Shown: piece after piece, positions 53,646 through 61,795 of the stretch
How positions within the stretch are numbered: the first letter of the stretch is position 1
How the letters are laid out: each line of letters starts with the position of its first letter
NCBI RefSeq assembly: GCF_003852525.1
Contig: NZ_QAJL01000005.1
Span: 879,230 to 943,229, forward strand
Direction: 5' to 3'
DNA: 64,000 nucleotides
From: Pedobacter sp. KBW06
GTDB lineage: Bacteria > Bacteroidota > Bacteroidia > Sphingobacteriales > Sphingobacteriaceae
The notes under the pieces: model-generated
The model's database searches: none
Seen by the model: the letters and a program-made list of their open reading frames with translations, nothing else
Told to the model about the DNA's origin: nothing
Position numbers and translations under genes: made by a program

Positions 53646-54956
53646 CTATTGTGGTTCTTTTTTCACATATAAAAGTGTCAATACCGGATTTTGAACATTG
53701 GTTCCGGAAAAAAACTTCTTCAAAACAGGAGGTAAACTCTTGTCCCATTGTTCATTGCCACTCAGGTACAACTTAGCCTTGAATAATGAGGAGGAAGCCA
53801 CTGAAGAAACAAGCGCCTCATCGGGTTCTACCCCATAAATTCGCCCTTCGGTTAAGGGGAGCTTAAAGGATAGCGAATCAGAAACTATTGTTCCTATTGA
53901 AAATAACTTTTTGCCGGACAGGTTGTACAGCAGATAATTGTGCAGATCCAGGCCATTTATCGGGCGGAAAGTAATGCAACTGCCTACCCTATAAAAATCT
54001 GCGATTGCGTACACCAATGGTTTATTTTTTTCCAGGTACCTGATCCGCTTGCCCTTATATTCATCACCGACCAGGAAATCAGCAGGTAAGGCATCCTTTG
54101 CCGGAAAAACAAACCGGTAACTGTTAAATAACTGTCCGGCACTATCTATCTCGTAGACATTATAGTCGTACGGTAAAGTCAGGCTTACTTTGCCGGCATG
54201 TCTGTTATAGAAATACTGGGATACCCCATAGAGATCATCCGGTCCCAATGCAATTGTATCTACAGGCAAATACCATTTTTTGATCTCCTTTTGGCTGGCA
54301 ACGACAATCCGGCTCCTTTCGGCCTCTTTATTGCCTGCAAAATACTGCGCCGCAGACCTGTACAACATCTGATCTGTAGACCGGTAAAAACAAGTATTGT
54401 TTTCAGATAGCGCGTAATATCCCTCTGAGCTGAAATCCTTCTTTATCTTTTTAAGGAATTTGCCATCAAAAGAGTAATAAAAGATATAATCCGTATGCTG
54501 ATCGGCAAAGATGACCTCTTTGTTTCTTTCATTTACGGTGAATTTATCAATCTTTTTATAGCTGTCTTCCACTTTCTGATCCCGGTTAGAGATCTTGCTG
54601 TAAAACCGGCCATTCTTATCAAAGAGCAAAATAGAATTTGTCGTTTCGTCTGCGATAATGTAATGGCTTTGCGTGACCTCCAGTTGATTAATATTGGAAA
54701 ACATACTTTCTCCAGTTGTTTCCAAAGGCAGATAGATCACCGAGTCCAGTATGGCAGAACCCAGGGGATCTTCTTCTATTTTTCCGGGATCAATTTTCAG
54801 CAACATTAAATTTGCGGTATCGGGGAGGTAAGTGGCCTTTAAAGGCGGCCTTTTATCTCCTGTGGCGCAGGACGATAACAAAATTGCCATCAATAGCAAT
54901 GGGCCAAAGTAATATACTCTGTTCAGATATTTCTTGCAGGTGTGAGCGTGTAGCAT
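53646..54956 (-). CDS. Six-bladed beta-propeller lipoprotein
   Basis: A 436-residue lipoprotein: lipobox LSSC before ATGD. It belongs to the 6-bladed beta-propeller group: LDSVIYLPLETTGESMFSNI near residue 65, YIIADETTNSILLFDKNGRF near 95, VIFADQHTDYIFYYSFDGKF near 150. It is a paralogue of the product encoded directly upstream, matching it over its length down to the end (LKKFF, then QNPVLTLLYVKK). Roles of this group are not settled; it is often encoded with thioredoxin-like proteins and small secreted peptides, as here. Lies 31 bp after its paralogue. Confidence 0.75.
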   Translation of the reverse strand: MLHAHTCKKYLNRVYYFGPLLLMAILLSSCATGDKRPPLKATYLPDTANLMLLKIDPGKIEEDPLGSAILDSVIYLPLETTGESMFSNINQLEVTQSHYIIADETTNSILLFDKNGRFYSKISNRDQKVEDSYKKIDKFTVNERNKEVIFADQHTDYIFYYSFDGKFLKKIKKDFSSEGYYALSENNTCFYRSTDQMLYRSAAQYFAGNKEAERSRIVVASQKEIKKWYLPVDTIALGPDDLYGVSQYFYNRHAGKVSLTLPYDYNVYEIDSAGQLFNSYRFVFPAKDALPADFLVGDEYKGKRIRYLEKNKPLVYAIADFYRVGSCITFRPINGLDLHNYLLYNLSGKKLFSIGTIVSDSLSFKLPLTEGRIYGVEPDEALVSSVASSSLFKAKLYLSGNEQWDKSLPPVLKKFFSGTNVQNPVLTLLYVKKEPQ

Positions 54957-54987
54957 TCAATAGTAAGTTTACAGGTAAGGGATTAGG

Positions 54988-56280
54988 CTATTTTTTCAGG
55001 TATAGAAGTGTGAGCACCGGATTTTGCAGTTGATCGCCTTTATAGAATTTCTTTAAATGTTGCGGAAGCTGCTTCTCCCAGTTTTTGTCTTTACGCAACT
55101 TTTCTTTTGCGCTAAATAGCGTCGAAGCAGACAGAGCGGAAATGAAAAAGTGATTGTTTGCAGCGGCATAAATTCTACGCTGCACCATTGGAAGTTTAAA
55201 ACAGGCATGATCCGGCATTATTTCAATCATGGAAATCAATTCTGCCGTTTCTAAATTGTACAAAAGAAAGTTGTGCAGATCCAGGGCATTCACCAGCCTG
55301 AAGGTGACCAGCTTATCACCCTGATAAAAGTCTGTTATGGAATATACTGCGTTCTTATTGTTATTGAGATAGGATACCCGGTTTGCTTTATAAACTGGGT
55401 TTTTCATAAAGTCGTTGGGCAGACTGTTCATTGCCGGCAATACAAAACAATAGGTATTGCTCATCTTACCTATGCTGTCAATTTCATAGATATTATAGTT
55501 GTAAGGTATGGAAAGTGTAACCCTGCCGTTATGATTGTTATAAAACGTTTGGGCCACCCCGTACAGGTCATCTAAAGCTACGGTTGAGGTATCTAAAGGT
55601 AAGTATCCATACCTGATCTTTTTCAGGCTATCTAAAACCAGGATGTTGCTTGTGGCTACTGTCGGATTTGATTCAAAAAATGCTTTATTTGAACGGTAGA
55701 GTATCTGGTTGGCACTTCTTAAATAAATGTCCAATCCTGTTGACATGTGATAAAAGTCTTCTCCGGATATCACTTTCGGCATCTTTCTAAGATATTTACC
55801 CTCAAAAGAATAGTAAAACCTGTAAAAAGAATGGGGATCCAGGAAGGAGATCTCCTCTCTTTTTTCATCGACCACAAACTTTCCGATTTTTTTGAAGGTG
55901 CCCTCTGCAACCTTATCGGTATTCACTATTTTATTATAGAACTTTCCATCTTTCGTAAATAAAAATATGGTATTCAAAGACTCATCAAGGATGACATAAC
56001 ATTTCCTGGTCACCTCCATCTGATCAATGTTGGAAAATATGCTTTGTTTTATCGTCTGCAAGGGTACATAAACCACTGAATCGAATAGTTCAGCTGCCGG
56101 AGTTTCTAATGTTGCCGAAGAGGGGTCTATTCTAATCTCTTTTCTGTTAAGGGAATCAGGAATCATCTGAACATTTATAGCTGAGGTATTATTTTGTGCC
56201 TTTGTTTGTAAGAAGAAAAAAAAGACAAGTACAGCTAAACTAAATCTGACAGATCCAACCAGAGAGCGCGCGTTTCTCAT
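54988..56280 (-). CDS. Six-bladed beta-propeller secreted protein, paralogue
   Basis: A 430-residue secreted protein with an ordinary signal peptide ending TKAQ, not a lipobox, unlike its paralogue. LFDSVVYVPLQTIKQSIFSN near residue 65, YVILDESLNTIFLFTKDGKF and ISFLDPHSFYRFYYSFEGKY follow the blade pattern, and the end (LKKFYKGDQLQNPVLTLLYL) matches the other copy. Tandem duplication is clear; the switch of anchoring between copies suggests one stays on the membrane and the other is released. First gene of the long minus-strand set; the direct-repeat element lies 109 bp upstream. Confidence 0.73.
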   Translation of the reverse strand: MRNARSLVGSVRFSLAVLVFFFFLQTKAQNNTSAINVQMIPDSLNRKEIRIDPSSATLETPAAELFDSVVYVPLQTIKQSIFSNIDQMEVTRKCYVILDESLNTIFLFTKDGKFYNKIVNTDKVAEGTFKKIGKFVVDEKREEISFLDPHSFYRFYYSFEGKYLRKMPKVISGEDFYHMSTGLDIYLRSANQILYRSNKAFFESNPTVATSNILVLDSLKKIRYGYLPLDTSTVALDDLYGVAQTFYNNHNGRVTLSIPYNYNIYEIDSIGKMSNTYCFVLPAMNSLPNDFMKNPVYKANRVSYLNNNKNAVYSITDFYQGDKLVTFRLVNALDLHNFLLYNLETAELISMIEIMPDHACFKLPMVQRRIYAAANNHFFISALSASTLFSAKEKLRKDKNWEKQLPQHLKKFYKGDQLQNPVLTLLYLKK

Positions 56281-56755
56281 AGGAATAAATTAACTATAAT
56301 ATTTGGTTACTTATTTTTTTCACATTATCATACAATTACCTTGTATTCAATGACAACGTAAAGAAAAGTGATTAACACATTGCCAATTAAACAAATCGTA
56401 TCAATTGTTCCACAGATTGTATCTATTTTTTAGTTATACAATAAAAATTCCCCTTCAATATTTTAAAAATCTACCATAACGCTGTATTATTGGCATTATT
56501 TGTAGTTTTTAGGAAATATTTATATTCATTATCTAAATTCTTTACCAGCAAATCCAGTCCCCCTCTCCCCTTTTTTCTACCATAAAATGAAACAGACAGG
56601 GAGGATGAAACACAGCTAAACAGATTTTCAGGAAATCATGTCTTTTTCTTACATAACAGTATACAAAAATGACACACCTCTATATCTTTAAGATTATTAC
56701 CCTATTTTTAAGTACATAAAAAACCAATTAACTAACCAAATCATCCTAAAAAATT
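56281..56755. other. Divergent intergenic region with a direct-repeat element
   Basis: 475 bp between the beta-propeller operon and the astacin-like gene. It is AT-rich and holds the element at 56389-56426. No gene or strong hairpin seen; the astacin-like gene probably has a long leader. Confidence 0.5.
56389..56426. promoter_or_regulatory. Direct-repeat element, copy 2
   Basis: ATCGTATCAAT (56395-56405) and ATTGTATCTAT (56416-56426), 21 bp start to start. The leading 17 bases are identical to copy 1, and a CGTAAAG word lies 25-35 bp to the left in both. It is 109 bp upstream of the beta-propeller operon and about 330 bp upstream of the astacin-like gene. Copy 1 has the same orientation and a similar distance (88 bp) to a minus-strand gene. 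Confidence 0.6.
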
Positions 56756-57598
56756 ATGAAAATCACTAAACTGATTCTGACAGGAACCATCGGTGTCCTG
56801 CTTTGCGTAACCTCATGTAAAAAACAAAACGAAAATGCTTCTGCTCCTGAGGCTGAAACCCTCAGCACTGCTCAACAGGGCGAATGGAAATCCGCTTATT
56901 ACCTGGGCTCACTCATCAGCTACCAGCGCATTAACGGACAAAATGTATTTAATGGAGATATGGTCATCACCGATGATCAGTTATCGGCGACTCCTCAAAA
57001 AACAGGTGTTCAGACAGAAGGACATGGTCAAAACAACGTATGGCCAAGTGCAACAATTTATTATAACATCAGCACAAGCTTCACCGCGAGTGAAAAAGCG
57101 GTGATTACATCAGCCATTAACGACTGGGCAAATAAAACCGGGCTCAGCTTTGTATCCAGAAATACCGGCACCTATCTAAAAATACAACGTGGCAGTGCCA
57201 ATAACTGTACCGTTGGTTATGTGAGCAATGCAACCATGAACTTATCCGATCCAAGTGCCAAAGGAATCGTGGTACATGAACTTGGACATGCCATCGGCTT
57301 ACATCATGAGCAATTGCGTGCCGACCGCGACACCTATATTGACGTGAAATGGAGCAACATCAGTACATCGGCACAGGGCAGTTATAATAAAATAACAGGA
57401 ATGAATTACGCAGGAACAACCTTTGATTTCGCTTCCATTATGCTTTACGGTTCTTATAACGGTTACGGCGCCATCAACAGCAGCTTACCTACCACCACCC
57501 GCAAAGATGGTACAACCTGGGTTGATCCTTCATGGAGCGGTTCAAAAACACCTTCTACAGGTGATGTGAACTGGGTAAAAACAATGTACGGACTTTAA
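56756..57598 (+). CDS. Astacin-like zinc metalloprotease (M12A), lipoprotein
   Basis: A 280-residue secreted enzyme. The signal peptide has a lipobox-like end (VTSC before KKQ). Zinc motif HELGHAIGLHHEQLRADRD starts at His174: His174, Glu175, His178, Gly181, His184, Glu185, the full HExxHxxGxxHE of astacins; the Met-turn is SIMLYGSY near 226. Substrate-side residues in WPSATIYYNI and INDWANKTGLSF also fit. Secreted astacins cut proteins or peptides outside the cell. Solo gene with a long leader. No defects seen. Confidence 0.93.
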   Translation: MKITKLILTGTIGVLLCVTSCKKQNENASAPEAETLSTAQQGEWKSAYYLGSLISYQRINGQNVFNGDMVITDDQLSATPQKTGVQTEGHGQNNVWPSATIYYNISTSFTASEKAVITSAINDWANKTGLSFVSRNTGTYLKIQRGSANNCTVGYVSNATMNLSDPSAKGIVVHELGHAIGLHHEQLRADRDTYIDVKWSNISTSAQGSYNKITGMNYAGTTFDFASIMLYGSYNGYGAINSSLPTTTRKDGTTWVDPSWSGSKTPSTGDVNWVKTMYGL

Positions 57599-57703
57599 AA
57601 AAAGTTGATTTCCTTAAAAAGGCTATCCGAATGAAATTTTCGGGAACGTGTAATTCCGCAGCAATGTGGAATTACATTTAAAATATCTGAGATCAGCATT
57701 CGT

Positions 57704-57711
57704 TATATTTG
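57704..57711 (+). promoter_or_regulatory. Predicted -7 element of the TfoX-like gene
   Basis: TATATTTG matches TAnnTTTG, 27 bp upstream of the ATG at 57739. The -33 region has only a TTTA. Confidence 0.4.
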
Positions 57712-57738
57712 AGTTGGCATTCCTAAAAATATAAGAAT

Positions 57739-58080
57739 ATGGCTTACGATGAACAACTGGCTAATCAGGTAAGGGAATTACTCTCTGATCGCGAAGATGT
57801 AACTGAAAAGGAAATGTTCAGTGGAATCTGTTTTATGGTTGATCAGAAAATGTGTATCTGTGTCTCAGGCGATGAGCTATTGTGCCGCATAGGCTCAGAG
57901 AAAGTTCAGGTAGAATTGGAGAAAGGCAATTGCAGGAACATGATGAACAATGGCAGAGTAATGAAAGACTATGTGTACGTTGAAGACACTGTCCCTGGAA
58001 ACTTAAAGAAGTTGAATTATTGGGTTGACCTGTGTCTTGAGTTTAACCCATTAGCCAAATCATCCAAAAAGAAAGGCTAA
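57739..58080 (+). CDS. TfoX N-terminal-domain protein
   Basis: A 113-residue protein. LANQVRELLSDREDVTEKEM, then FSGICFMVDQKMCICVSGDE and LCRIG match TfoX/Sxy N-terminal domains; the C-terminal half (NNGRVMKDYVYVEDTVPGNL) completes it. In proteobacteria Sxy helps induce competence genes with CRP; short solo homologues in Bacteroidota have no proven role. Length is typical for this domain. Ends before a convergent terminator. Confidence 0.85.
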   Translation: MAYDEQLANQVRELLSDREDVTEKEMFSGICFMVDQKMCICVSGDELLCRIGSEKVQVELEKGNCRNMMNNGRVMKDYVYVEDTVPGNLKKLNYWVDLCLEFNPLAKSSKKKG

Positions 58081-58127
58081 TACTTTAATAAGTGTTAACC
58101 TCTGCTAAATTAAGAACTATAAAAATC

Positions 58128-58156
58128 AAGGGATACAGTTTTTATCCGTATCCCTT
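58128..58156. terminator. Bidirectional terminator between convergent genes
   Basis: AAGGGATAC (58128-58136) and GTATCCCTT (58148-58156) form a perfect 9-bp stem with an 11-base loop, between the stops at 58080 and 58168. T- and A-rich flanks suit both directions. Confidence 0.75.
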
Positions 58157-58167
58157 TAAAGACTAAA

Positions 58168-59058
58168 CTAAGGTTTCTTTTGAGGGATTGGTTTTCGCTT
58201 GCTGCCAATTCCTTTGCTCAAAACGTTGCATCTGTGGTTACGATCAGGCCGCCCTGTCTTTACTGATTTCTTTTTCGGGACAACAGCTTTTGGAATCACC
58301 AGATGTTTTGTCACCTCCCGCATACTTTCCTTTTTTGTTTTTGCACCCTCATAAGGAATCGTACTACAGTAGGTGATCGCGTTCTTCTCTTTTTCATTTG
58401 CATCTGGTTCCCGCAAGTCCAAACATTTGTATTGTGTCCGGGATACCACATTTTTTCTGGAAGAACGCAAAAATAGATAAAGATGGATTTTCTTTCCTGC
58501 CATTTGTTCAGGCAGGTAGAACGGGAAATAGTTATCACTTCTCAGTGCACCTGCAGCCACCTCTTTAAGCTGTTTACCTGCAGGTTCATAAAGGAAGCAG
58601 TAAATGCTGTCACAGCAACCAGCAGCCGGTGATTGATACCAATCTACGCTGGAATTCCACCGTAAATTAAACAACTGACGATCAGTCTGATGCACCACAA
58701 AACTACTCAATCCATCCAAATTCCCTTTGCTTAAAGTCACTTTAGAATAATCAATTTCCAGATTTGGATATCCTCCATCGATAATGCAATGGTAATTTTC
58801 CCTGAATGCAACATTAAATGCACTCATTCGCTGTTTCGACTTCTTAGGATATCCGATCTTTATAAAAAAGGTAAACAATCTTAAAAATTCCACCAGTAGC
58901 TTAAATCTTGATCTGACGCCTAACGCAACCTCAGTTACGGGTCCTTCATACTTTTTTGGGAGGTTCCTTACCTCCGTCTGATTGTTCCTTGTGGAGAACA
59001 CCAGTCCTCCGATCTTTCCGGAAATGTTTCCGAAAATACCACCTGTTATTTTTGCCAT
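58168..59058 (-). CDS. DUF6266 family protein, copy 1
   Basis: A 296-residue protein starting MAKITGGIFGNISGKIGGLV, the glycine-rich start typical of DUF6266 (GIFGG..GKVGNVVG). Then SRFKLLVEFLRLFTFFIKIG and NVAFRENYHCIIDGGYPNLE fit the central domain. The end from about 225 is a basic tail (AVVPKKKSVKTGRPDRNHRC) absent from the other two copies. Function unknown; the family is nearly limited to Bacteroidota and is often found in several copies. Lies 4 bp after the endolysin-like gene. Confidence 0.75.
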   Translation of the reverse strand: MAKITGGIFGNISGKIGGLVFSTRNNQTEVRNLPKKYEGPVTEVALGVRSRFKLLVEFLRLFTFFIKIGYPKKSKQRMSAFNVAFRENYHCIIDGGYPNLEIDYSKVTLSKGNLDGLSSFVVHQTDRQLFNLRWNSSVDWYQSPAAGCCDSIYCFLYEPAGKQLKEVAAGALRSDNYFPFYLPEQMAGKKIHLYLFLRSSRKNVVSRTQYKCLDLREPDANEKEKNAITYCSTIPYEGAKTKKESMREVTKHLVIPKAVVPKKKSVKTGRPDRNHRCNVLSKGIGSKRKPIPQKKP

Positions 59059-59062
59059 TTTT

Positions 59063-59608
59063 TTAAAACTCCTTTCCTATCCAATTGGCAAATTTGGCGA
59101 TGGTGCGCAGATGTCTGCGCTTTTTATAAACCCCATCGCCTGCTCTGCCCCCTTCAATATTTGTGTTGCCCTCGATTGTGAGTGCCCAGTCTGATTTGAT
59201 GCTTATAACGAATCCGGCATGCGCAATTCTCTTCAATGATGGAAAATAGATTCCAAAAAGATCTGCAGGCTTCGGCTTTTTGACGAGCCGGTTTGCCGGG
59301 AACAAGGTTGGTGTCCAGCCTGTCCTGGGTTTAGAAAGACCTGCCTGTCCGTAGACCCAACTTGTGTATGCAGCACACCAGGCATGGCCTTTTGGTAAGC
59401 CTATATATTTTAGGTAAAGCTCCACCCTTTCTCCATCATTGTTTCCCGACCTTTCTCTAACTCCGAGTTCCTTTTCGGCAATCGCAAGTACGGATCTTCT
59501 GATTTTTTCCCCGGCAAACGATACGTCTAACAAATGGCGATCAGGCATCCCACTGCTGCAAATAACAGGGATACAAATGATGCCCAATAAAAGCTTAATT
59601 GTTTCCAT
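59063..59608 (-). CDS. Endolysin-like CHAP/NlpC-type peptidase
   Basis: A 181-residue secreted protein with an N-terminal signal-like helix (TIKLLLGIICIPVICSSG). LAIAEKELGVRERSGNNDGE then VELYLKYIGLPKGHAWCAAY places Cys78 as nucleophile; His130 in RIAHAGFV and Asn148-Asn150 in EGNTN complete a papain-like triad. This arrangement is that of peptidoglycan hydrolases related to phage endolysins. The start at 59608 overlaps the small membrane gene by 82 bp in another frame; a later start at 59548 would reduce this but lose the signal. It is followed 4 bp later by DUF6266 copy 1. Confidence 0.75.
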   Translation of the reverse strand: METIKLLLGIICIPVICSSGMPDRHLLDVSFAGEKIRRSVLAIAEKELGVRERSGNNDGERVELYLKYIGLPKGHAWCAAYTSWVYGQAGLSKPRTGWTPTLFPANRLVKKPKPADLFGIYFPSLKRIAHAGFVISIKSDWALTIEGNTNIEGGRAGDGVYKKRRHLRTIAKFANWIGKEF

Positions 59609-59898
59609 GAGTCCAAAGTTTTAAATTGTAAAACCATTACTTCTATTACAGGGAAGCCTAATCTCAGCCATAACCTTTGCAATAACCAAAAGCTTAACCC
59701 TGCAGCAAGCAGAAAGGAGATCAGACTCAGCAAGACCAGGAGCCAGATGCCCGGGTCAATATATCCGGCAGTGACATCCGCACTGATGATCCAACGTTGT
59801 CCCAATGGCCATATTAAGACCATGACTAATAATAAAAAACCAATTTCTAAAGCATAGGCCGTCATCATATGAGGCCTTTTTACACCTATATTTTTCAT
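59527..59898 (-). CDS. Small membrane protein, holin-like by context
   Basis: A 123-residue protein with three likely membrane helices (ALEIGFLLLVMVLIWPLG; IWLLVLLSLISFLLAAGLSF; FYWASFVSLLFAAVGCLIAI). I recall close small proteins in Bacteroidota, sometimes labelled as a molybdenum transporter permease without support. Coupling to an endolysin-like gene by a long overlap suggests a holin-like or export-helper role, which is inference. The start at 59898 gives a short basic N terminus (MKNIGVKRPH). Confidence 0.6.
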   Translation of the reverse strand: MKNIGVKRPHMMTAYALEIGFLLLVMVLIWPLGQRWIISADVTAGYIDPGIWLLVLLSLISFLLAAGLSFWLLQRLWLRLGFPVIEVMVLQFKTLDSWKQLSFYWASFVSLLFAAVGCLIAIC

Positions 59899-59965
59899 AA
59901 TAAAATCTATTAAGTTGTTGGAATAATCACCCGCCCTCCTTGCGGAACAGCGGGTGATCGATTGG

Positions 59966-60613
59966 TTAGGTTAAGGTAACGCTTCCACAATACTGGGAAT
60001 TTGAAACCGTCTTTCCATCAGCAGTGACCAACATCATATAGCAATGAAGTGGCAGACCGATAAAGTCAAACGGAACTACCATCTTAAGCTTTAATGCTGA
60101 TCGTAAGGTAATTACCGAATTGATGACGATCTGGTCTACCTCCGGCGTATAGATATAGACCTTCACTAAATCTGTGTCATTAACCATGATAAAGCTGTAA
60201 TTTACCGTCCAGGAAAAATCCAGTGTTGCTGTTTCTCCTGCGACACTCTCCACTTTCGGCTTTTGAACAGGGGCTAATCTACCCCTGCTGATAGAGAATT
60301 TTTCGTGATTGATGCTGTAATTTGGCCCGGTTCCTTTAAGCCCATGTTTTAAGTTGTAAGTCAGCGCTGCATTTCCTGGAGCGACATCTTCCTTATTGTT
60401 TTTAAATCCAAGCGCAATTGCTTCGCTGAACAAACTCACATGCTTCATCATCAGGCCAAAACCGGTGCGATGATCAACCTGTTCTTTTGTAGCCCGCTTT
60501 GAGGATTTACCCGGCCTCATTGAAAATACATTTTTGTTTTTGACACGACGGCCAACGTTGTTTCCTACTTTTCCTGTGAGGTGGAAGAATGGACCTCCTG
60601 CTAAAAATCCCAT
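59966..60613 (-). CDS. DUF6266 family protein, copy 2
   Basis: A 215-residue protein when started at the ATG at 60613 (MGFLAGGPFFHLTGKVGNNV), which gives the family N terminus; the frame is open to 60703. LTYNLKHGLKGTGPNYSINH and the end (VTADGKTVSNSQYCGSVTLT) match the family, including the terminal strand shared with the copy at 61796 (REISNSVHVGSLNL). Length is typical. Function unknown. Followed after 67 bp by the small membrane-protein gene. Confidence 0.75.
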   Translation of the reverse strand: MGFLAGGPFFHLTGKVGNNVGRRVKNKNVFSMRPGKSSKRATKEQVDHRTGFGLMMKHVSLFSEAIALGFKNNKEDVAPGNAALTYNLKHGLKGTGPNYSINHEKFSISRGRLAPVQKPKVESVAGETATLDFSWTVNYSFIMVNDTDLVKVYIYTPEVDQIVINSVITLRSALKLKMVVPFDFIGLPLHCYMMLVTADGKTVSNSQYCGSVTLT

Positions 60614-60760
60614 TGTTTTAAGTTTTAAAAATGAATTAATCTGTTGATTCGTAAGTCGCTTGCAAGCTGCGTTTTCCGGGTACCTCGGAAGCCGCTTAAA
60701 CATTACGATTCAAACGTATGGATCAATATCCTAATAACCTAAGCCTCAATGGCTCATGAC

Positions 60761-60802
60761 ACAAATTGACCGAATTTGATTCAATTTGACTCAATTTGAC
60801 AC
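60761..60802. repeat. Four tandem 10-bp repeats
   Basis: Four 10-base units of the form nnAATTTGAn: ACAAATTGAC, CGAATTTGAT, TCAATTTGAC, TCAATTTGAC, then AC. The step of one helical turn puts each TTGA on the same face of the DNA. It lies 148 bp upstream of DUF6266 copy 2 and downstream of the HTH gene. Confidence 0.6.
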
Positions 60803-60836
60803 AGTCGGCAGTTTTACGAATTGGCATAAATTAAAA

Positions 60837-60862
60837 ATGCCTGTGCTGATGAGCACAGGCAT
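60837..60862 (-). terminator. Terminator of the small HTH gene
   Basis: ATGCCTGTGCT (60837-60847), loop GATG, AGCACAGGCAT (60852-60862): a perfect 11-bp stem, with a T run on the minus-strand side. It lies 38 bp after the stop at 60900. Confidence 0.8.
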
Positions 60863-60899
60863 GGAAACCAGTTTTAGCTAAACAACATTACAAAATGAC

Positions 60900-61145
60900 T
60901 CACTGAGTGCCCAAAATTGACGATTTAAGGTAGTACTTTCGCTTACCAACCAGCTTCATTTTCCAGTTGGACGTTTTTTCCAACCTGTAAAAAGTACTTG
61001 AGCTGATACTTAACATTTGCATCACCTGGAGCTTATCTAACCATTCGTCTGGCTGTAATGGGATATGATTTGCTTGCATCTCCCTTTCTCTGGAATTAAA
61101 ATATCTTTCTATTTTTATTTCTATTCTTCTCAAAATCGATTTCAT
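60900..61145 (-). CDS. Small helix-turn-helix protein, excisionase-like
   Basis: An 81-residue protein. The C-terminal half (EWLDKLQVMQMLSISSSTFY, then RLEKTSNWKMKLVGKRKYYL) is a MerR/Xis-like HTH_17 domain of the kind used in excisionase and small DNA-binding proteins of Bacteroidota mobile elements. The N-terminal 35 residues are charged and helical. Here no integrase or relaxase is next to it, so it may be a remnant or a local regulator of the DUF6266 genes. Confidence 0.65.
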   Translation of the reverse strand: MKSILRRIEIKIERYFNSREREMQANHIPLQPDEWLDKLQVMQMLSISSSTFYRLEKTSNWKMKLVGKRKYYLKSSILGTQ

Positions 61146-61795
61146 AATAATGGGGATTTAACAGGCCAGTTTTGGACAAGGGGATTACCCGGGCCATAAA
61201 AAAATAAGGCCTATGTAGTTAAGGAATAAGGATGATTTTACGTGGGGACCGCTTGAGTCGGAGCGCTTGAGCTACTATTTGGGATTTAAGTATTTCATCA
61301 TGAGATTCAGTTTAAAGGTTAATTTGTGTGTGAATTATTTCCCTCCCTTTTTATTTTAATCTCTCTTTATCTTTAGGTTGGCGTTAAAATGAAATAACAC
61401 TCCGGTAAAGATGTATAATTACCAGATAACGCAACAAGCATTGTTATAGTATAAATATATATAATTTCCAACAAAAAATTAAATACTACTTATTGATGTT
61501 TTTTCTACAATTAAAACATTTGAACACGATATGGCTATTCTCCTCATACAGATTAAAAAAAATCATACGGAGATCCGTTTGAAATGTTTTGTATATCCGT
61601 TATCCTTCTATCTATCATTATATAACCGTCAAGAGGTGGTTGATAGGTCTATTATTGGTTTCCACCACCTTTAAACTACGTTTCCAAAATCAAACTACGG
61701 TATATTTCAGGATAACACATATTAACACGATATGAAAAACATTTCGTAAATTGTTTAAAAATCAATTAAATAATTAACTAAAAACACGAAAAAAG
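61146..61795. other. 650-bp intergenic region with small repeats
   Basis: AT-rich, no gene. It has AACACGATATG twice (61523-61533 and 61724-61734), a tandem imperfect repeat (TTTCCACC...AAACTACG at 61659-61680, TTTCCAAAATCAAACTACG at 61681-61699), and a 7-bp stem AGGTGGT/ACCACCT (61634-61640, 61664-61670). They may form a regulated leader for the DUF6266-GNAT gene. A TATATTTC at 61701 is a weak -7 element. Confidence 0.4.
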
